A stretch of 64,000 nt of DNA. Source: Acidobacteriaceae bacterium (lineage in GTDB: Bacteria; Acidobacteriota; Terriglobia; Terriglobales; Acidobacteriaceae). Both the position numbers and the translations under genes were made by a program. Each line of letters starts with the position of its first letter. Within the stretch, counting starts at the first letter, position 1. Below are positions 33,913-51,594 of this stretch, one piece after another. The DNA lies in NCBI GenBank assembly GCA_030037635.1, contig JASHQH010000211.1, positions 1 through 64,000 of the forward strand, written 5' to 3'. Below the pieces are notes generated by a model, which was not told where the DNA came from, searched no databases, and saw only the letters and a program-made list of their open reading frames with translations.

Positions 33913-34732
33913 GCACTCCACTATCGAATGGACTGACGCCACCTGGAATCCTGTGCGTGGTTGCACGAAGATCAGCCCCGGCTGCAAACACTGCTATGCA
34001 GAGGTTTTTGCGGAGCGGTTTCGCGGCGTGGCTGGTCATCCCTATGAGCAAGGCTTCGACCTACGCCTCGTCCCCGAAAAGCTCGCTGAGCCCCTGCGCT
34101 GGCAAACGCCGAAGATGATCTTCGTGAATTCCATGAGCGACCTTTTCCACGACGGAGTGCCGGACCACTACATCGAAGCTGTAGCGACGGTTATGGTCAA
34201 GGCCAATTGGCATACCTATCAGATCCTGACCAAGCGGTCTGCGCGCATGGCGAGCCTTCTTCATGGGCGACTTCGGTTCGCGGCAAAATCCGGGCACATC
34301 TGGTGGGGGGTCAGCGTGGAGAACCGTGAGTACGGCCTTCCCCGCGTGCGCGATCTTTGCGATTCACCCGCACGCGTGAGATTTTTGTCGATTGAACCTC
34401 TTCTCGAAGGGCTTGGCCGCCTGAGCCTCTCGGGCATTCACTGGGTAATTGTGGGAGGGGAGAGCGGCAACGGCGCCCGGCCGCTGAAAAAAGAGTGGGT
34501 CACCTCGATTCGCGACCAATGCGATAACGCCAGAATTCCCTTCTTCTTCAAACAGTGGGGAGGCGTGCGTAAAAAGCGGGCTGGGCGAATGCTCGACGGT
34601 AAAACCTACGACGGTTTTCCAGCGCGCGTCAGCAATCCGGTCTCGCCTGCCGCAACAGCTCTCGGCTGGGCGCGTGAAATCCGCGAAAAGTACGACTCGT
34701 CGCTGGCGGAGCTTTTGCCCGTATTGGCGTAA
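33905..34732 (+). CDS. Gp37/Gp68 (DUF5131) family three-Cys-motif protein
   Basis: 275 aa, apparently intact. Near the N-terminus a CX5CX2C motif sits in NPVRGCTKISPGCKHCYAEVFAERF, a radical-SAM-like iron-sulfur signature without the usual spacing. Conserved family blocks follow: IFVNSMSDLFHDGVPD, YQILTKRSARM, IWWGVSVENREYGLPRV, RFLSIEPLLEGLG, WVIVGGESGNGARPL and PFFFKQWGG. The family is found in phages and mobile cassettes, usually next to TcmP. Biochemical function is unknown. Its start overlaps the tcmP tail, so the pair was translationally coupled; with tcmP broken by an IS this gene may be poorly expressed. Confidence 0.9.
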   Translation: MAEHSTIEWTDATWNPVRGCTKISPGCKHCYAEVFAERFRGVAGHPYEQGFDLRLVPEKLAEPLRWQTPKMIFVNSMSDLFHDGVPDHYIEAVATVMVKANWHTYQILTKRSARMASLLHGRLRFAAKSGHIWWGVSVENREYGLPRVRDLCDSPARVRFLSIEPLLEGLGRLSLSGIHWVIVGGESGNGARPLKKEWVTSIRDQCDNARIPFFFKQWGGVRKKRAGRMLDGKTYDGFPARVSNPVSPAATALGWAREIREKYDSSLAELLPVLA

Positions 34733-34739
34733 GCGCCCC

Positions 34740-35726
34740 TCACAGGATCTTCTTCCCAAATGCCGAGCAGGCCAGTTGCACGGCGAGATCGGCGGTGCGG
34801 TTGTGCTCGTCGATCACCGGGTTCACTTCCACGATCTCGAAGCTGAGCAGGCGCCCGTGATCGGCAACAATTTCCATGGCCAGGTGCGCCTCGCGGTAAG
34901 TGGCTCCGCCGCGGACCGGCGTGCCCACCCCGGGCGCTTCTTCAGGATCGATCCAGTCCATATCCAGCGACACGTGATAACCCGCGGTCCCGCGGCCGGC
35001 CGCGCGCAGCGCCTCCTCCATCACCGTGCGCATGCCGCGCTCGTCGATGTCGCGCATGGTGTAGACCTCGGTCATGCCGGCGCGGTGCAGATTTTCACGC
35101 TCGGCCGCATCGATGTCGCGCACGCCGATCAGCACCGCGTTCTCAGGCGCGATCTTGGGCGCGTAGCCGAAGATATTCTTAAGCGGCTCCGGCCCCAGGC
35201 CCAGCAGCGCGGCCAGCGGCATGCCGTGCACGTTGCCCGACGGCGAGGTTTCCGGGGTGTTGATGTCGGAATGAGCGTCGATCCAGAGCAGCCCGACTTT
35301 CTGTCCGCGCCGGCGATAAAATTCGGATACGCCCGACACCGAGCCGGCAGCCAGCGAATGGTCGCCACCCAGAAGGAGCGGCGTCATCCCCGCCTCCAGC
35401 GAGGCCACTACGGCCTCGGCCGTGCGCGTGCAGGTTTCCGCAATCTCCTTCAGGTAGTGTGCGGCCTTATTTCCAGGGGCTTGCGTCTCGGCAATCTTCA
35501 CGCGGATGTTGCCGCCATCGGTGACGGGAAGGCCGAGAGCCTCAAGCCGTGCTTCGAGCCCGGCAACGCGCACCGCCGATGGCCCCATATCCACGCCGCG
35601 CCGGCTCGCACCCAGATCCAAGGGCACGCCGATAATCCGAATGCGGTGAGCAGGTTGCGCCGGCACGCCGGCGTCTGGAGATCCTTGGCGCCTGACCGGG
35701 ATCGATGATGGTTTACGCTTCGTCAT
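34740..35726 (-). CDS. rocF: Arginase
   Basis: 328 aa; GGGAAGG lies five bases before the ATG. It hydrolyses L-arginine to ornithine and urea using a two-manganese centre. Metal-binding motifs are GGDHSLAAGSVSG, LLWIDAHSDINTPETSPSGNVHG and SLDMDWIDPEEAPGVGTP, and the C-terminal SFEIVEVNPVIDEHNRTADLAVQL is conserved. The spacing and the NVHGMP block favour arginase over agmatinase or formimidoglutamase. The first 25 residues (SSIPVRRQGSPDAGVPAQPAH) are non-conserved. It converges with the Gp37/Gp68 gene (eight bases apart). No arg genes are adjacent. Confidence 0.94.
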   Translation of the reverse strand: MTKRKPSSIPVRRQGSPDAGVPAQPAHRIRIIGVPLDLGASRRGVDMGPSAVRVAGLEARLEALGLPVTDGGNIRVKIAETQAPGNKAAHYLKEIAETCTRTAEAVVASLEAGMTPLLLGGDHSLAAGSVSGVSEFYRRRGQKVGLLWIDAHSDINTPETSPSGNVHGMPLAALLGLGPEPLKNIFGYAPKIAPENAVLIGVRDIDAAERENLHRAGMTEVYTMRDIDERGMRTVMEEALRAAGRGTAGYHVSLDMDWIDPEEAPGVGTPVRGGATYREAHLAMEIVADHGRLLSFEIVEVNPVIDEHNRTADLAVQLACSAFGKKIL

Positions 35727-36075
35727 GGCGGCCTTCCCAGTTTAAAACCCCAGCCCGATGCTTTTCTTACCCTTTCCGGGTAGCCAATCCCCCTGCGCGG
35801 GGAACGCGATCCGCCGGCCCTCCACCGGGGAAGTTCCCTGGCTCCCAAAATCTTCCTGTTTCCAGGTACATTTCCCGGCCCGGATGCCCTTCCCGGGAGA
35901 TCGTCCAAATGCCAACAAAAGTGTTATTTTCAAATGTTTCCGGGCAGATAAGATAACTGCAGGTCAAACCCATAATTCCCACCTGGGGAGCTTACCCCGC
36001 TGTTCGACCTCTCCTTGCTGCGGGGCGGGAGCTGCGCGAACAGACCGCACGAGTGGAGACCGCTTGGGTGGCACG
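35727..36075. promoter_or_regulatory. Divergent region between arginase and the GGDEF gene
   Basis: These 349 bp hold no supported gene. Several short GC hairpins occur (CCCCCTGCGCGGGG, TACCCTTTCCGGGTA). A possible promoter for the GGDEF gene is TTTTCA (35927-35932) with TAAGAT (35949-35954), spacer 16, about 120 bp before the ATG. The intervening leader has CCTGGGGAGCTTACCCCG. I compared it by eye with cyclic-di-GMP riboswitches and saw no match. Confidence 0.3.
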
Positions 36076-38406
36076 ATGTTCGACTCGATGAAACGACTGG
36101 TCTCTACGGCCGCGATTTTGCTTTCAGCGCTTCCCCTGGCACAGGCAGCTACACCAGCCCCTCTGACCACGCTGCACTCCATCGCCGCCCTGACCAACGC
36201 CGAAGCCAGCCAACACCAGCCTGTCGCCTTCGAAGCCACCGTCACTTACTACCGGGGCGATGAAAGAAATCTGTTTGTTCAGGACGGCGGCGACGCCATT
36301 TATGTCGATGCCGGCACCGATCTGAATCTCGTTCCCGGCGATCGGGTTCTGGTGCGGGGAACCGTGCGCGCAAGTTTCCGGCCCTACGTGCAAAGCAACG
36401 ACATCACGCGCGTAGGTCACGGCGCGCTGCCTGTTCCGCTCCGGCCCACGTTTGACCAGATGGTCCGGGCGGAGACCGATTGCAAGTACGTCACCGTTCG
36501 CGCCCGCGTTCGCTCCGACGACCTGATTCCGAGCCCACCTTCCGGGACCCCGACAATTCTGCTGCAGATGTTCGTGGATGGGGGAGAGGTAGACGTGAAC
36601 GTCGACAGCGCCGATGAGAATGACCTCAAGGGCCTGCTCGACGCCGAGGTCGACGTAACGGGCGTGGCGTCAGAATATTTCGATAACAAGATGCAGCAAA
36701 CCGGCATTCTGCTTCACGTGCAGTCGATGGCCGGCATCAGGATTCTCAAGCACACCGGTTCTGACCCCTGGTCCCTGCCGGTTACGCCGATGGACCGGAT
36801 CATTGAGGGCTACCGGCCAGTGGAAGACTCGCAGCGGCTGCGCATTGAGGGGATCATCACCTACTATGAGCCGGGAGTAGCCCTGGTATTGCAGGACGGC
36901 GCCAAAAGCCTATGGATCGCTACTCGAAGTTACGGCCCGCTGCGCATTGGCGATCGTGCCAGCGCCATTGGATTTCCCGATGTACAGAATGGTTTTCTCA
37001 CCCTGACGCGCAGCGAAATCCACGACACTTCGATTCAGGCGCCGGTGAATCCCTCCCTTTTCACGTGGCGCGACCTCGCCCTGGGCGGTAACAGTGCAGC
37101 GAGCCATAGCTTCGATCTTGTGTCCATTGAGGGTCAGGTGGTGGCCCAGGTGCGTCTCGCCACGCAAGATGAATATGTCCTGGAGCACAGCGGGTATCTG
37201 TTTTCGGCCATCCTGCGTCATCCGGGACCGTCGAATCACACTCCGCTTCCCCCTTTGAAACAGGTCCCGCCCGGCTCGCGTATCCGTGTCACCGGCATTT
37301 GCCTGCTCACCGACGCAAACCCCTTCAATGGCGAAGTTCCCTTCAACATCCTGATGCGCAACGACGACGATATCCAGATCGCGGCCCGTCCGCCCTGGCT
37401 GAACGTTGCTCACGTCACGGCGCTTGCCACTTTGCTTCTCCTTCTGGCTCTGCTGCTGGGTGCGCGAGGCTGGTTGCTGGAACGGAAAACCCGCCGCCAG
37501 ATCGTTTCGCTGGCTTATGTTGAGCAACGCCGCAGCAAGATTCTGGAAGACATCAACCACTCGAAACCATTGGCCGCGATTCTTGACCGGATCACAGAGC
37601 TGGTATCGATGCGCCTGAATGGAGCGCCTTGCTGGTGTCAAGTTGCCGAAGGAGCCATGGTCGGGAACCGGCCCCAGCGCCTTGATCCCGCCTCGCTGCG
37701 CACCGCCGAGCAACCGATTGAATCACGTTCCGGTGCGCCGCATGGCTGCATCTATGCCGCCTTCAACGCCCGCACCAAACCACGCAACGACGAAAAAGAG
37801 GCGCTGGCCATGGCCGCCGAATTGGCCACGCTGGCCATTGAAACCTCCCACCTCTACTCCGACCTGGTGCACCGCTCCGAGTTCGATCTGCTCACCGACG
37901 TGCAGAATCGCTTTGCCATGGAGAAGACGCTGAACTCGATGATGATCGACGCGCGCCAGTCGTCAGGCAAATTTGGAGTGATTTTCGTCGACCTCAACGA
38001 ATTCAAGCAGGTGAACGATCTCCACGGCCACCTGGTGGGAGACCGGTACTTGCAGGAGGCGGCGAAGCGCATGAAACATCAACTGCGGCCCGGCGACACG
38101 CTGGCGCGGCTGGGCGGAGACGAGTTCGCAGCCTTGATCCCTGACGTGCACAGTCGCGCTCAGGTGGAAGAAATCGCAGCCCGCCTCGATCGCTGCTTCG
38201 ATAAACCCTTTTTGGGAGACGGCTTCGTGCTGCGAGGCTCGGCCAGCGTGGGCGTGGCTCTTTACCCTGAGGACGCCTCTTCAGCTGACAGCCTGATGCA
38301 CGCCGCCGATGCCGCCATGTATGTTGCCAAGTACACCCGGTCAGGCAAAAGCCACACAGTGGAAGTTCTGCCCGACGACGCATTAGCGCGGAAGGGCAGC
38401 CGCTAA
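36076..38406 (+). CDS. Diguanylate cyclase with extracytoplasmic OB-fold-like region
   Basis: 776 aa from ATG 36076; the ORF track extends 106 codons too far upstream. A signal peptide (MKRLVSTAAILLSALPLAQA) precedes a roughly 400-residue extracytoplasmic region with three similar beta-rich units (VAFEATVTYYRGDERNLFVQDG, RLRIEGIITYYEPGVALVLQDG, LVSIEGQVVAQVRLATQDEYVL), each followed by a GDRV/GSRIRVTG-type strand as in OB folds. One membrane helix (ALATLLLLLALLLGARGWLL) near 450 is followed by a GAF-like linker and a GGDEF domain with RLGGDEFAAL near residue 680. The intact GGDEF implies cyclic-di-GMP synthesis. The ligand sensed is unknown. No EAL domain. Confidence 0.92.
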   Translation: MFDSMKRLVSTAAILLSALPLAQAATPAPLTTLHSIAALTNAEASQHQPVAFEATVTYYRGDERNLFVQDGGDAIYVDAGTDLNLVPGDRVLVRGTVRASFRPYVQSNDITRVGHGALPVPLRPTFDQMVRAETDCKYVTVRARVRSDDLIPSPPSGTPTILLQMFVDGGEVDVNVDSADENDLKGLLDAEVDVTGVASEYFDNKMQQTGILLHVQSMAGIRILKHTGSDPWSLPVTPMDRIIEGYRPVEDSQRLRIEGIITYYEPGVALVLQDGAKSLWIATRSYGPLRIGDRASAIGFPDVQNGFLTLTRSEIHDTSIQAPVNPSLFTWRDLALGGNSAASHSFDLVSIEGQVVAQVRLATQDEYVLEHSGYLFSAILRHPGPSNHTPLPPLKQVPPGSRIRVTGICLLTDANPFNGEVPFNILMRNDDDIQIAARPPWLNVAHVTALATLLLLLALLLGARGWLLERKTRRQIVSLAYVEQRRSKILEDINHSKPLAAILDRITELVSMRLNGAPCWCQVAEGAMVGNRPQRLDPASLRTAEQPIESRSGAPHGCIYAAFNARTKPRNDEKEALAMAAELATLAIETSHLYSDLVHRSEFDLLTDVQNRFAMEKTLNSMMIDARQSSGKFGVIFVDLNEFKQVNDLHGHLVGDRYLQEAAKRMKHQLRPGDTLARLGGDEFAALIPDVHSRAQVEEIAARLDRCFDKPFLGDGFVLRGSASVGVALYPEDASSADSLMHAADAAMYVAKYTRSGKSHTVEVLPDDALARKGSR

Positions 38407-38490
38407 ACGAAAAGCTTTACTGCGAGTTCCACCCTTCTGTGCAGCTCGCGATGGTGCGTTCGAATTCCGGAACGCTCTAATTCGGTGCAG

Positions 38491-38519
38491 AAAAAAGGCC
38501 CGGCATTCTGCCGGGCCTT
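38491..38519 (-). terminator. Rho-independent terminator after rpoC
   Basis: Read on the reverse strand, a perfect 10-bp stem AAGGCCCGGC/GCCGGGCCTT with a five-base loop is followed by a run of six T. It lies about 30 bp after the rpoC stop. The geometry is textbook for intrinsic termination of the rpo transcript. Confidence 0.9.
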
Positions 38520-38547
38520 CCAATCACTAGACAACTGACTGCTGCTG

Positions 38548-42738
<4,191 letters not shown>

Positions 42739-42941
42739 GGTGACCCTCCGGTTTCCAGCTGCTAGCGTCCGGCTGCTAGCTGCCAGCTCTTGGCTTCCCG
42801 GGCTTAGGAAGCGGTTCACTTTCCGGCGGAATGTGCTCGCCAGATTTACGGCCTGCACATTCCGCAAAATTCTCAGATCGCCTCGGCTGCCGGGCCCCGC
42901 CCCATGAAGCTAGAGGCTGGGAGCCAGCAGCTACAGGCCGT
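42739..42941. repeat. rpoB-rpoC spacer with imperfect inverted repeat
   Basis: The 203-bp gap has GGCTGCTAGCTGCCAGCTC near 42769-42788 and, about 120 bp away, AGGCTGGGAGCCAGCAGCTAC near 42912, which is its approximate reverse complement. The two could pair in the rpoBC transcript. The AGCTGCTAGC composition is unlike either gene and looks like another repeat class. Confidence 0.35.
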
Positions 42942-47423
<4,482 letters not shown>

Positions 47424-48198
47424 GATCACTCCTGAGCCTCGTCGCTGCGGCGGGCCCAAATTTTGGGGCCGCGCCGCGCCGCCGCCCCGAGTCTCATTGG
47501 CGCCGGCGAATTACCGAAAAAATCGAAGATACGGTCGAGCGGGGCCTGCGATGCCAGTCCCGCTCATCCATCGCCGGCTGCCTCGAACATTCGTTTGAGG
47601 CATGCCGGTCAGAACCCAAGCCAGGAGGGTTCCTGTGAGAGCCGCGTCAAAAACGCGTGGTAAAGATTGCAGTGCGTCGGGCAGTTGCGCTAGACTGCGC
47701 ACAATTGGATGATGCGAGTGCGACGGCTAAACCTGAAATCAAGGGCAAGACCGTAACGGGAAGTTGTGCGTTTTCCTCACCAGATCCTGAAAAAATCCCT
47801 TGTTCACCGCGCCGGAAAGACACAAAATGCCCGTAAGGACGCAATGCCTCACGAGCGCGGCTTATCGCCTGTGCCCTCTTCCGACTTTTCTTCCATTGCC
47901 CTCGCCGATCGCAAAATCCGCTTCCGCCGCGAATTGCCAGTTGCCCGACCCGATCAACGACCGCCCCGCCTGACTCAAGGCTTGCCATTGACCCTAAAGA
48001 ACTTGTCTGATTCTTGATGCCTGCCCTCAAGGCCTTTACTGTTGCCTGAGCGGCAAACCCCGCCTAAATGCCACGCGCCGCTTGAACGCCCCCTCGCCAT
48101 TCCGCCTACCAGACAATCAGGCGAAACCGCAGGACGCGCAATCTCTATCGTAACGCGTCCCGGCGTCTCTTGCAAGTGTCGTGCCGTTTACCCGGCCC
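47424..48198. other. Long rplL-rpoB intergenic region
   Basis: These 775 bp have no supported gene on either strand; short ORFs lack family features. A hairpin GCCTCGAAC-ATTC-GTTTGAGGC lies at 47580-47601 without a T-run. The gap is longer than usual for an rplL-rpoB junction and may hold an rpoBC promoter, an attenuator, or RNase processing sites. I could not identify a convincing -35/-10 pair. AGGAG at 47429-47433 is the rpoB ribosome site. Confidence 0.5.
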
Positions 48199-48576
48199 TT
48201 ACTTAACTTCGACCGTCGCCACGCCCTCAAACTTCTTCCGGATGGCCTCGGCTTCTTCCTTGGTCGCGTTTTCCTTGATGGGCTTCGGAGCCCCGTCGAC
48301 CAGGTCTTTGGCTTCTTTCAGGCCCAGCGAGGTGACTTCGCGTACCGCCTTGATGGTGTTGATCTTATTGGCGCCGGCGTCCTTCAGGATGACCTGGAAT
48401 TCGGTCTTTTCCTCCGCCGCGGGAGCTGCCGCGCCTGCCGCCGCTCCGCCGCCGGCAACCACTACCGGAGCCGCAGCCGACACGCCAAGCTTCTCTTCCA
48501 ACGTTTTCACAAGAGCCGCCGCATCCAGCAGGCTCAGACTCACGATCTCTTCAACTAACTCTGGACGAACCGCCAT
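48199..48576 (-). CDS. rplL: 50S ribosomal protein L7/L12
   Basis: 125 aa. The N-terminal dimerisation helices ([25 protein letters not shown]) bind L10, the Ala/Gly-rich hinge ([20 protein letters not shown]) is flexible, and the C-terminal domain ([45 protein letters not shown]) recruits translation factors. This is the normal length and order. It follows rplJ, as in other bacteria, with 171 bp between them containing a palindromic repeat. Confidence 0.98.
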   Translation of the reverse strand: MAVRPELVEEIVSLSLLDAAALVKTLEEKLGVSAAAPVVVAGGGAAAGAAAPAAEEKTEFQVILKDAGANKINTIKAVREVTSLGLKEAKDLVDGAPKPIKENATKEEAEAIRKKFEGVATVEVK

Positions 48577-48705
48577 GTTCTTCTCCCAACCTTGTTTGAA
48601 TTCGTGTTACCCCGGTCGCTCCGCCAAGCCAAGAAAGTTTCCGTTGCGCCAGACCAGCGCCCTTTCTTCCAGCTTCCCGACCAAAACCCATACCAAAACT
48701 CTGAG

Positions 48706-48747
48706 TGCTCCACCCTCGCCTTTGTTTGCGGCTAAGGTGGGGGCGGC
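48706..48747. repeat. Dispersed palindromic repeat, copy C (reverse orientation)
   Basis: GTGCTCCACCCTCGCCTTTG and GCGGCTAAGGTGGGGGCGGC form the reverse complement of copy A at 19569-19617, including the CAAAGGC middle. The copy abuts the rplJ stop and lies inside the ribosomal-protein transcript between rplJ and rplL. Confidence 0.55.
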
Positions 48748-49287
48748 TTATGCCGCGCCCGTAAACTTTTCCTTCTCCACTCCCTGGCCAAGCACCACTG
48801 CCAGGTCACGTCCAGCGGCATTCAGCACCGTCACCAGCCGCTGCGCCGGAGCATTTATCAGGAAGAGCAGCTTGGAGAAGATCTCTTCCTTGCCGGGCAA
48901 GGTCGCCAGCGCCTTCACTTCGTTCACGCTCAGCAGCTTGCCGTCAACGATGCCCAGCTTGAACTGAAATTCCGTCGCGTTCTCGCCCGCCCACTTGGCG
49001 AAGACTTTGGCCAGCGCCACGGGATCGCCCGCAGTAAACGCCACCGAGTTCACGCCCTTCAAGCCTTTCAGCGCCGCTTCAACCTGCGTCCCGGTGCCCG
49101 AAATCGCGGCCAGCTTGTTCTTCACTACGCGATACTTGCCGCCGGCCTCGCGAATCACCTTGCGCAGCTCGTAGTCCTTGGCGACGGTGAGCTTGCTGAA
49201 CGTGCCGATAATCGCGGTCGTTGAGGACTGCAGCTCGCCGGCCAGTCCCTTTACCTTCTCCGCCTTTTTCGCTTTTGAAATTGCCAT
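48748..49287 (-). CDS. rplJ: 50S ribosomal protein L10
   Basis: 179 aa from ATG 49287 (GGAG six bases upstream); the track adds 34 non-conserved codons. The protein begins MAISKAKKAEKVKGLAGELQSSTTAIIGTFSKL and contains YRVVKNKLAAISGTG, GDPVALAKVFAKWA and the C-terminal helix that carries L7/L12 dimers (RLVTVLNAAGRDLAVVLGQ). L10 anchors the ribosomal stalk and often represses its own operon through a leader. Confidence 0.97.
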   Translation of the reverse strand: MAISKAKKAEKVKGLAGELQSSTTAIIGTFSKLTVAKDYELRKVIREAGGKYRVVKNKLAAISGTGTQVEAALKGLKGVNSVAFTAGDPVALAKVFAKWAGENATEFQFKLGIVDGKLLSVNEVKALATLPGKEEIFSKLLFLINAPAQRLVTVLNAAGRDLAVVLGQGVEKEKFTGAA

Positions 49288-49476
49288 TTTGCGCTCCGCA
49301 CAGTGAACGGTGATCAGAATCCTCGAAACGACGCCCCAATCGACCGTTCTCCGCCTTTCAATCTCTCCACTCTTAAGCTCTGTCTTCATCCTCGCCGGGC
49401 TGAATCATCAAATGATCAAGCCAGTTAGCCGGGCCGCAGCCCCTGATCACTGATCGCGGCTCCCTGACCGCCGGCT
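49288..49476 (-). promoter_or_regulatory. rplA-rplJ spacer, possible L10 leader
   Basis: The 189-bp spacer upstream of rplJ has no gene. In most bacteria the rplJL mRNA carries an L10(L12)4-binding leader at this position. I could not confirm the kink-turn consensus by eye, so the call rests on position alone. Confidence 0.25.
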
Positions 49477-50184
49477 TTACTTCTTCCCTGCCGCGTCCGC
49501 AATCTGCGAATCCAGCGGCACGCCCGGTCCCATCGTCGAGCTCAGCGTGACGCTCTTGATGTACTTGCCCTTGGCCGCCGAAGGCTTGGCGCGCACGATC
49601 GATGTAATGACCACGGTCGCATTGTCGATCAGCTTTTGCGGGTCAAAACTGAGTTTTCCCACCGGAACGTGCACCAGGCTGGTCTTGTCGGCGCGAAACT
49701 CCACTTTGCCGGCCTTGATCTCCTTCACCGCCGCACCCACATCCATGGTCACGGTCCCGGTCTTGGGATTCGGCATCAGGCCCTTGGGCCCCAACACCTT
49801 GCCCAGCCGTCCCACTACCTTCATCATGTCGGGCGTCGCAATCAGTGCATCGAAGGCCGTCCAGTTTTCTTTCTGGATTTTCTCAACCATCTCCTCGCCG
49901 CCCACAAAGTCGGCGCCCGCCGCGGAAGCTTCCCTTTGCCGGTCGCCGGCGGCGATCACGGCCACCACTTTTGTTTTGCCCAGCCCGTGCGGCAGCACCA
50001 CGGTGCCGCGCACCATCTGGTCGGCGTGGCGCGTGTCCACACCCAAACGCATGGTCAGATCGACCGTTTCGTCGAACTTGGCGTACTTGACTTGCTTAAG
50101 GAGATTGACTGCTTCAGGCAGCGGATACGCCGGCTTGGTGACAGCGGCGCGCGCCTTCGCAATGTTCTTGCCAGGATGACCCAT
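49477..50184 (-). CDS. rplA: 50S ribosomal protein L1
   Basis: 235 aa from ATG 50184 ([15 protein letters not shown]) behind GAGGGA; the track start adds nine codons. Family blocks are [35 protein letters not shown], the domain II segment [22 protein letters not shown] and the C-terminal [24 protein letters not shown]1 binds 23S rRNA at the E-site stalk and represses its own mRNA. The usual upstream partner rplK (L11) is not present; instead rplA has its own promoter. Confidence 0.97.
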   Translation of the reverse strand: MGHPGKNIAKARAAVTKPAYPLPEAVNLLKQVKYAKFDETVDLTMRLGVDTRHADQMVRGTVVLPHGLGKTKVVAVIAAGDRQREASAAGADFVGGEEMVEKIQKENWTAFDALIATPDMMKVVGRLGKVLGPKGLMPNPKTGTVTMDVGAAVKEIKAGKVEFRADKTSLVHVPVGKLSFDPQKLIDNATVVITSIVRAKPSAAKGKYIKSVTLSSTMGPGVPLDSQIADAAGKK

Positions 50185-50795
50185 GCTTCCCTCGTCTCCC
50201 ACCGCTCTCACCAGCCCGTCTTTGCGGGACTCCCGGCCGGAGGGGCAGCCTTTTCGGACCGCTTCACCTTGCCTGCAGGAGCTGAAAGCCGTGGTGCAAT
50301 TGACAGCGCAGGGATCCCCTCCTGCGCAACAGCATCAATAGTAAGGGATTGGGCGCGGAATTGCAAACTGCAGAAGAGTTCCTTTGCGCGTGGCGCCCAC
50401 CACACCTCAAAACAGAATTTCGACTGTAGAATGAGCGCGCCTTCTTTGCGTGTGTGGGAAGCGGTGACGAAAGATCGGTCCGGAAGATAGGGCCGTCGGT
50501 CCGCGGGCCGCTAAAACGACCTGCGGGCCGTGCCAACGCGAATGAGGTGAGGACGATTGGATGAGAAATCGTCCTGGACGCGAGTAGCAATTCACATCGC
50601 CGTTGACTGGCGATTCGTGCTTGCTCTCGTGATCTTCGTCCTGGTGCTAACTGCTGAAGTAGCCAAACTCCCAGGAGGGATCATCCCTTCCGGGACACAT
50701 CAAGCATAGCAAAATCGTTGACTTCTCATTGCGTTTATCGGCAACCGAGCGGCGATCCTTACCCAGTTAACCGCCAGCGGCCCAGGGGTAGACCT
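50185..50795. other. Gene-free region upstream of rplA
   Basis: These 611 bp contain no rplK, nusG or secE, and no ORF with family features. They hold the rplA promoter (50338-50366) and, on the far side, a stem-loop around GGAGGGATCATCCCTTCC (50674-50691). The rplA leader of about 150 nt has GC-rich segments that could bind L1, not resolved by eye. Confidence 0.5.
50338..50366 (-). promoter_or_regulatory. Sigma-70 promoter for rplA-rplJ-rplL
   Basis: Read on the reverse strand, TTGCAA and TACTAT are 17 bp apart, followed by TGATGC. It lies about 155 bp upstream of the rplA ATG, with no gene between. This is the best promoter match seen in the window apart from 23532-23560. Confidence 0.65.
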
Positions 50796-51422
50796 TCAAT
50801 TGCCCGATGGCGTCCCAGCGGTCTCGGCAGCGCTCTCGGTTGGATCGGGTTCACTGGCAACGCGCGTGTGCTTCCTGGCCTGCACGTTTACTGTCAGCAG
50901 CGGCGCAAACGGCAATTCGCTCTGGTGCAAATAGAGAACCGGCCGCAACGCGCGCGGCGCCTGAGCCACGTCTTCCGGCTTGGGAACGGTTCTGCCGCTT
51001 TTCAGATTGAAGAACGCCGATGATCTCTCACTGAATCCGCCTCCGGACACGTACCCCTCCGCACGATAGCCCCATCCCAGCGGCGTGCGAATCTCCAATC
51101 CCACGCTTTCGAGCGCGCCCTGGCTGTCGAAGCAGTAGCGCGTATACATCCAGAAGTCCTGTCCCGGCTCGACGATTGCCACGGATTGATTCTTACCGTG
51201 ATCCTGCCAGATCTGCGCCCACATCCCGCTGTCAGGCACGAGATGCGGAGCTTCGTCGAGGCTTGAGTACTCGCGCCAGTCGCTCAGGATGCTGGTTTTG
51301 GCGAACGTGCGTGCGCTTGCAGGAACTTTTGCTTGTACATGGCAGGAAGGCGCAGCCGCCGCGACCGGGGCAACGCCGATCGCCAGCACGGAGAGAACCA
51401 AGGCAACTCTATTTCGACTCAT
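50796..51422 (-). CDS. Secreted protein of unknown function, tandem paralogue 1
   Basis: 208 aa from ATG 51422, chosen because it starts a signal peptide (MSRNRVALVLSVLAIGVAPVAAA). The mature part has SDWREYSSLDEAPHL, FWMYTRYCFDSQGALESVGLEI, GWGYRAEGYVSGGGF and PRALRPVLYLHQSELPFAPLLTV, ending TPSGN. It shares its length and about half its residues with the next gene upstream (51595-52221). I recognise no domain. The conserved Cys in TRYCFD and the predicted secretion suggest an extracytoplasmic structural or binding role; that is a guess. Confidence 0.78.
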   Translation of the reverse strand: MSRNRVALVLSVLAIGVAPVAAAAPSCHVQAKVPASARTFAKTSILSDWREYSSLDEAPHLVPDSGMWAQIWQDHGKNQSVAIVEPGQDFWMYTRYCFDSQGALESVGLEIRTPLGWGYRAEGYVSGGGFSERSSAFFNLKSGRTVPKPEDVAQAPRALRPVLYLHQSELPFAPLLTVNVQARKHTRVASEPDPTESAAETAGTPSGN

Positions 51423-51594
51423 GGGCCGCATCATGTCATGCGGCCTCAAACTGATAAATACTACACGCGGGCCAACCCACCCTCCCCGCTCGATTGCGCT
51501 CCACGGACCCGGTGGTCACCGCGCTTTCGATGCCTTCCGTAACGAACGCTGCTCAAGTCGTTTGTTTCCACGTCCGACGGACGGCTCGCAAATC

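Noticed and set aside
35885-36075. Possible cyclic-di-GMP riboswitch before the GGDEF gene
   Set aside because: The conserved GEMM core elements were not found by eye; only generic GC hairpins are present.
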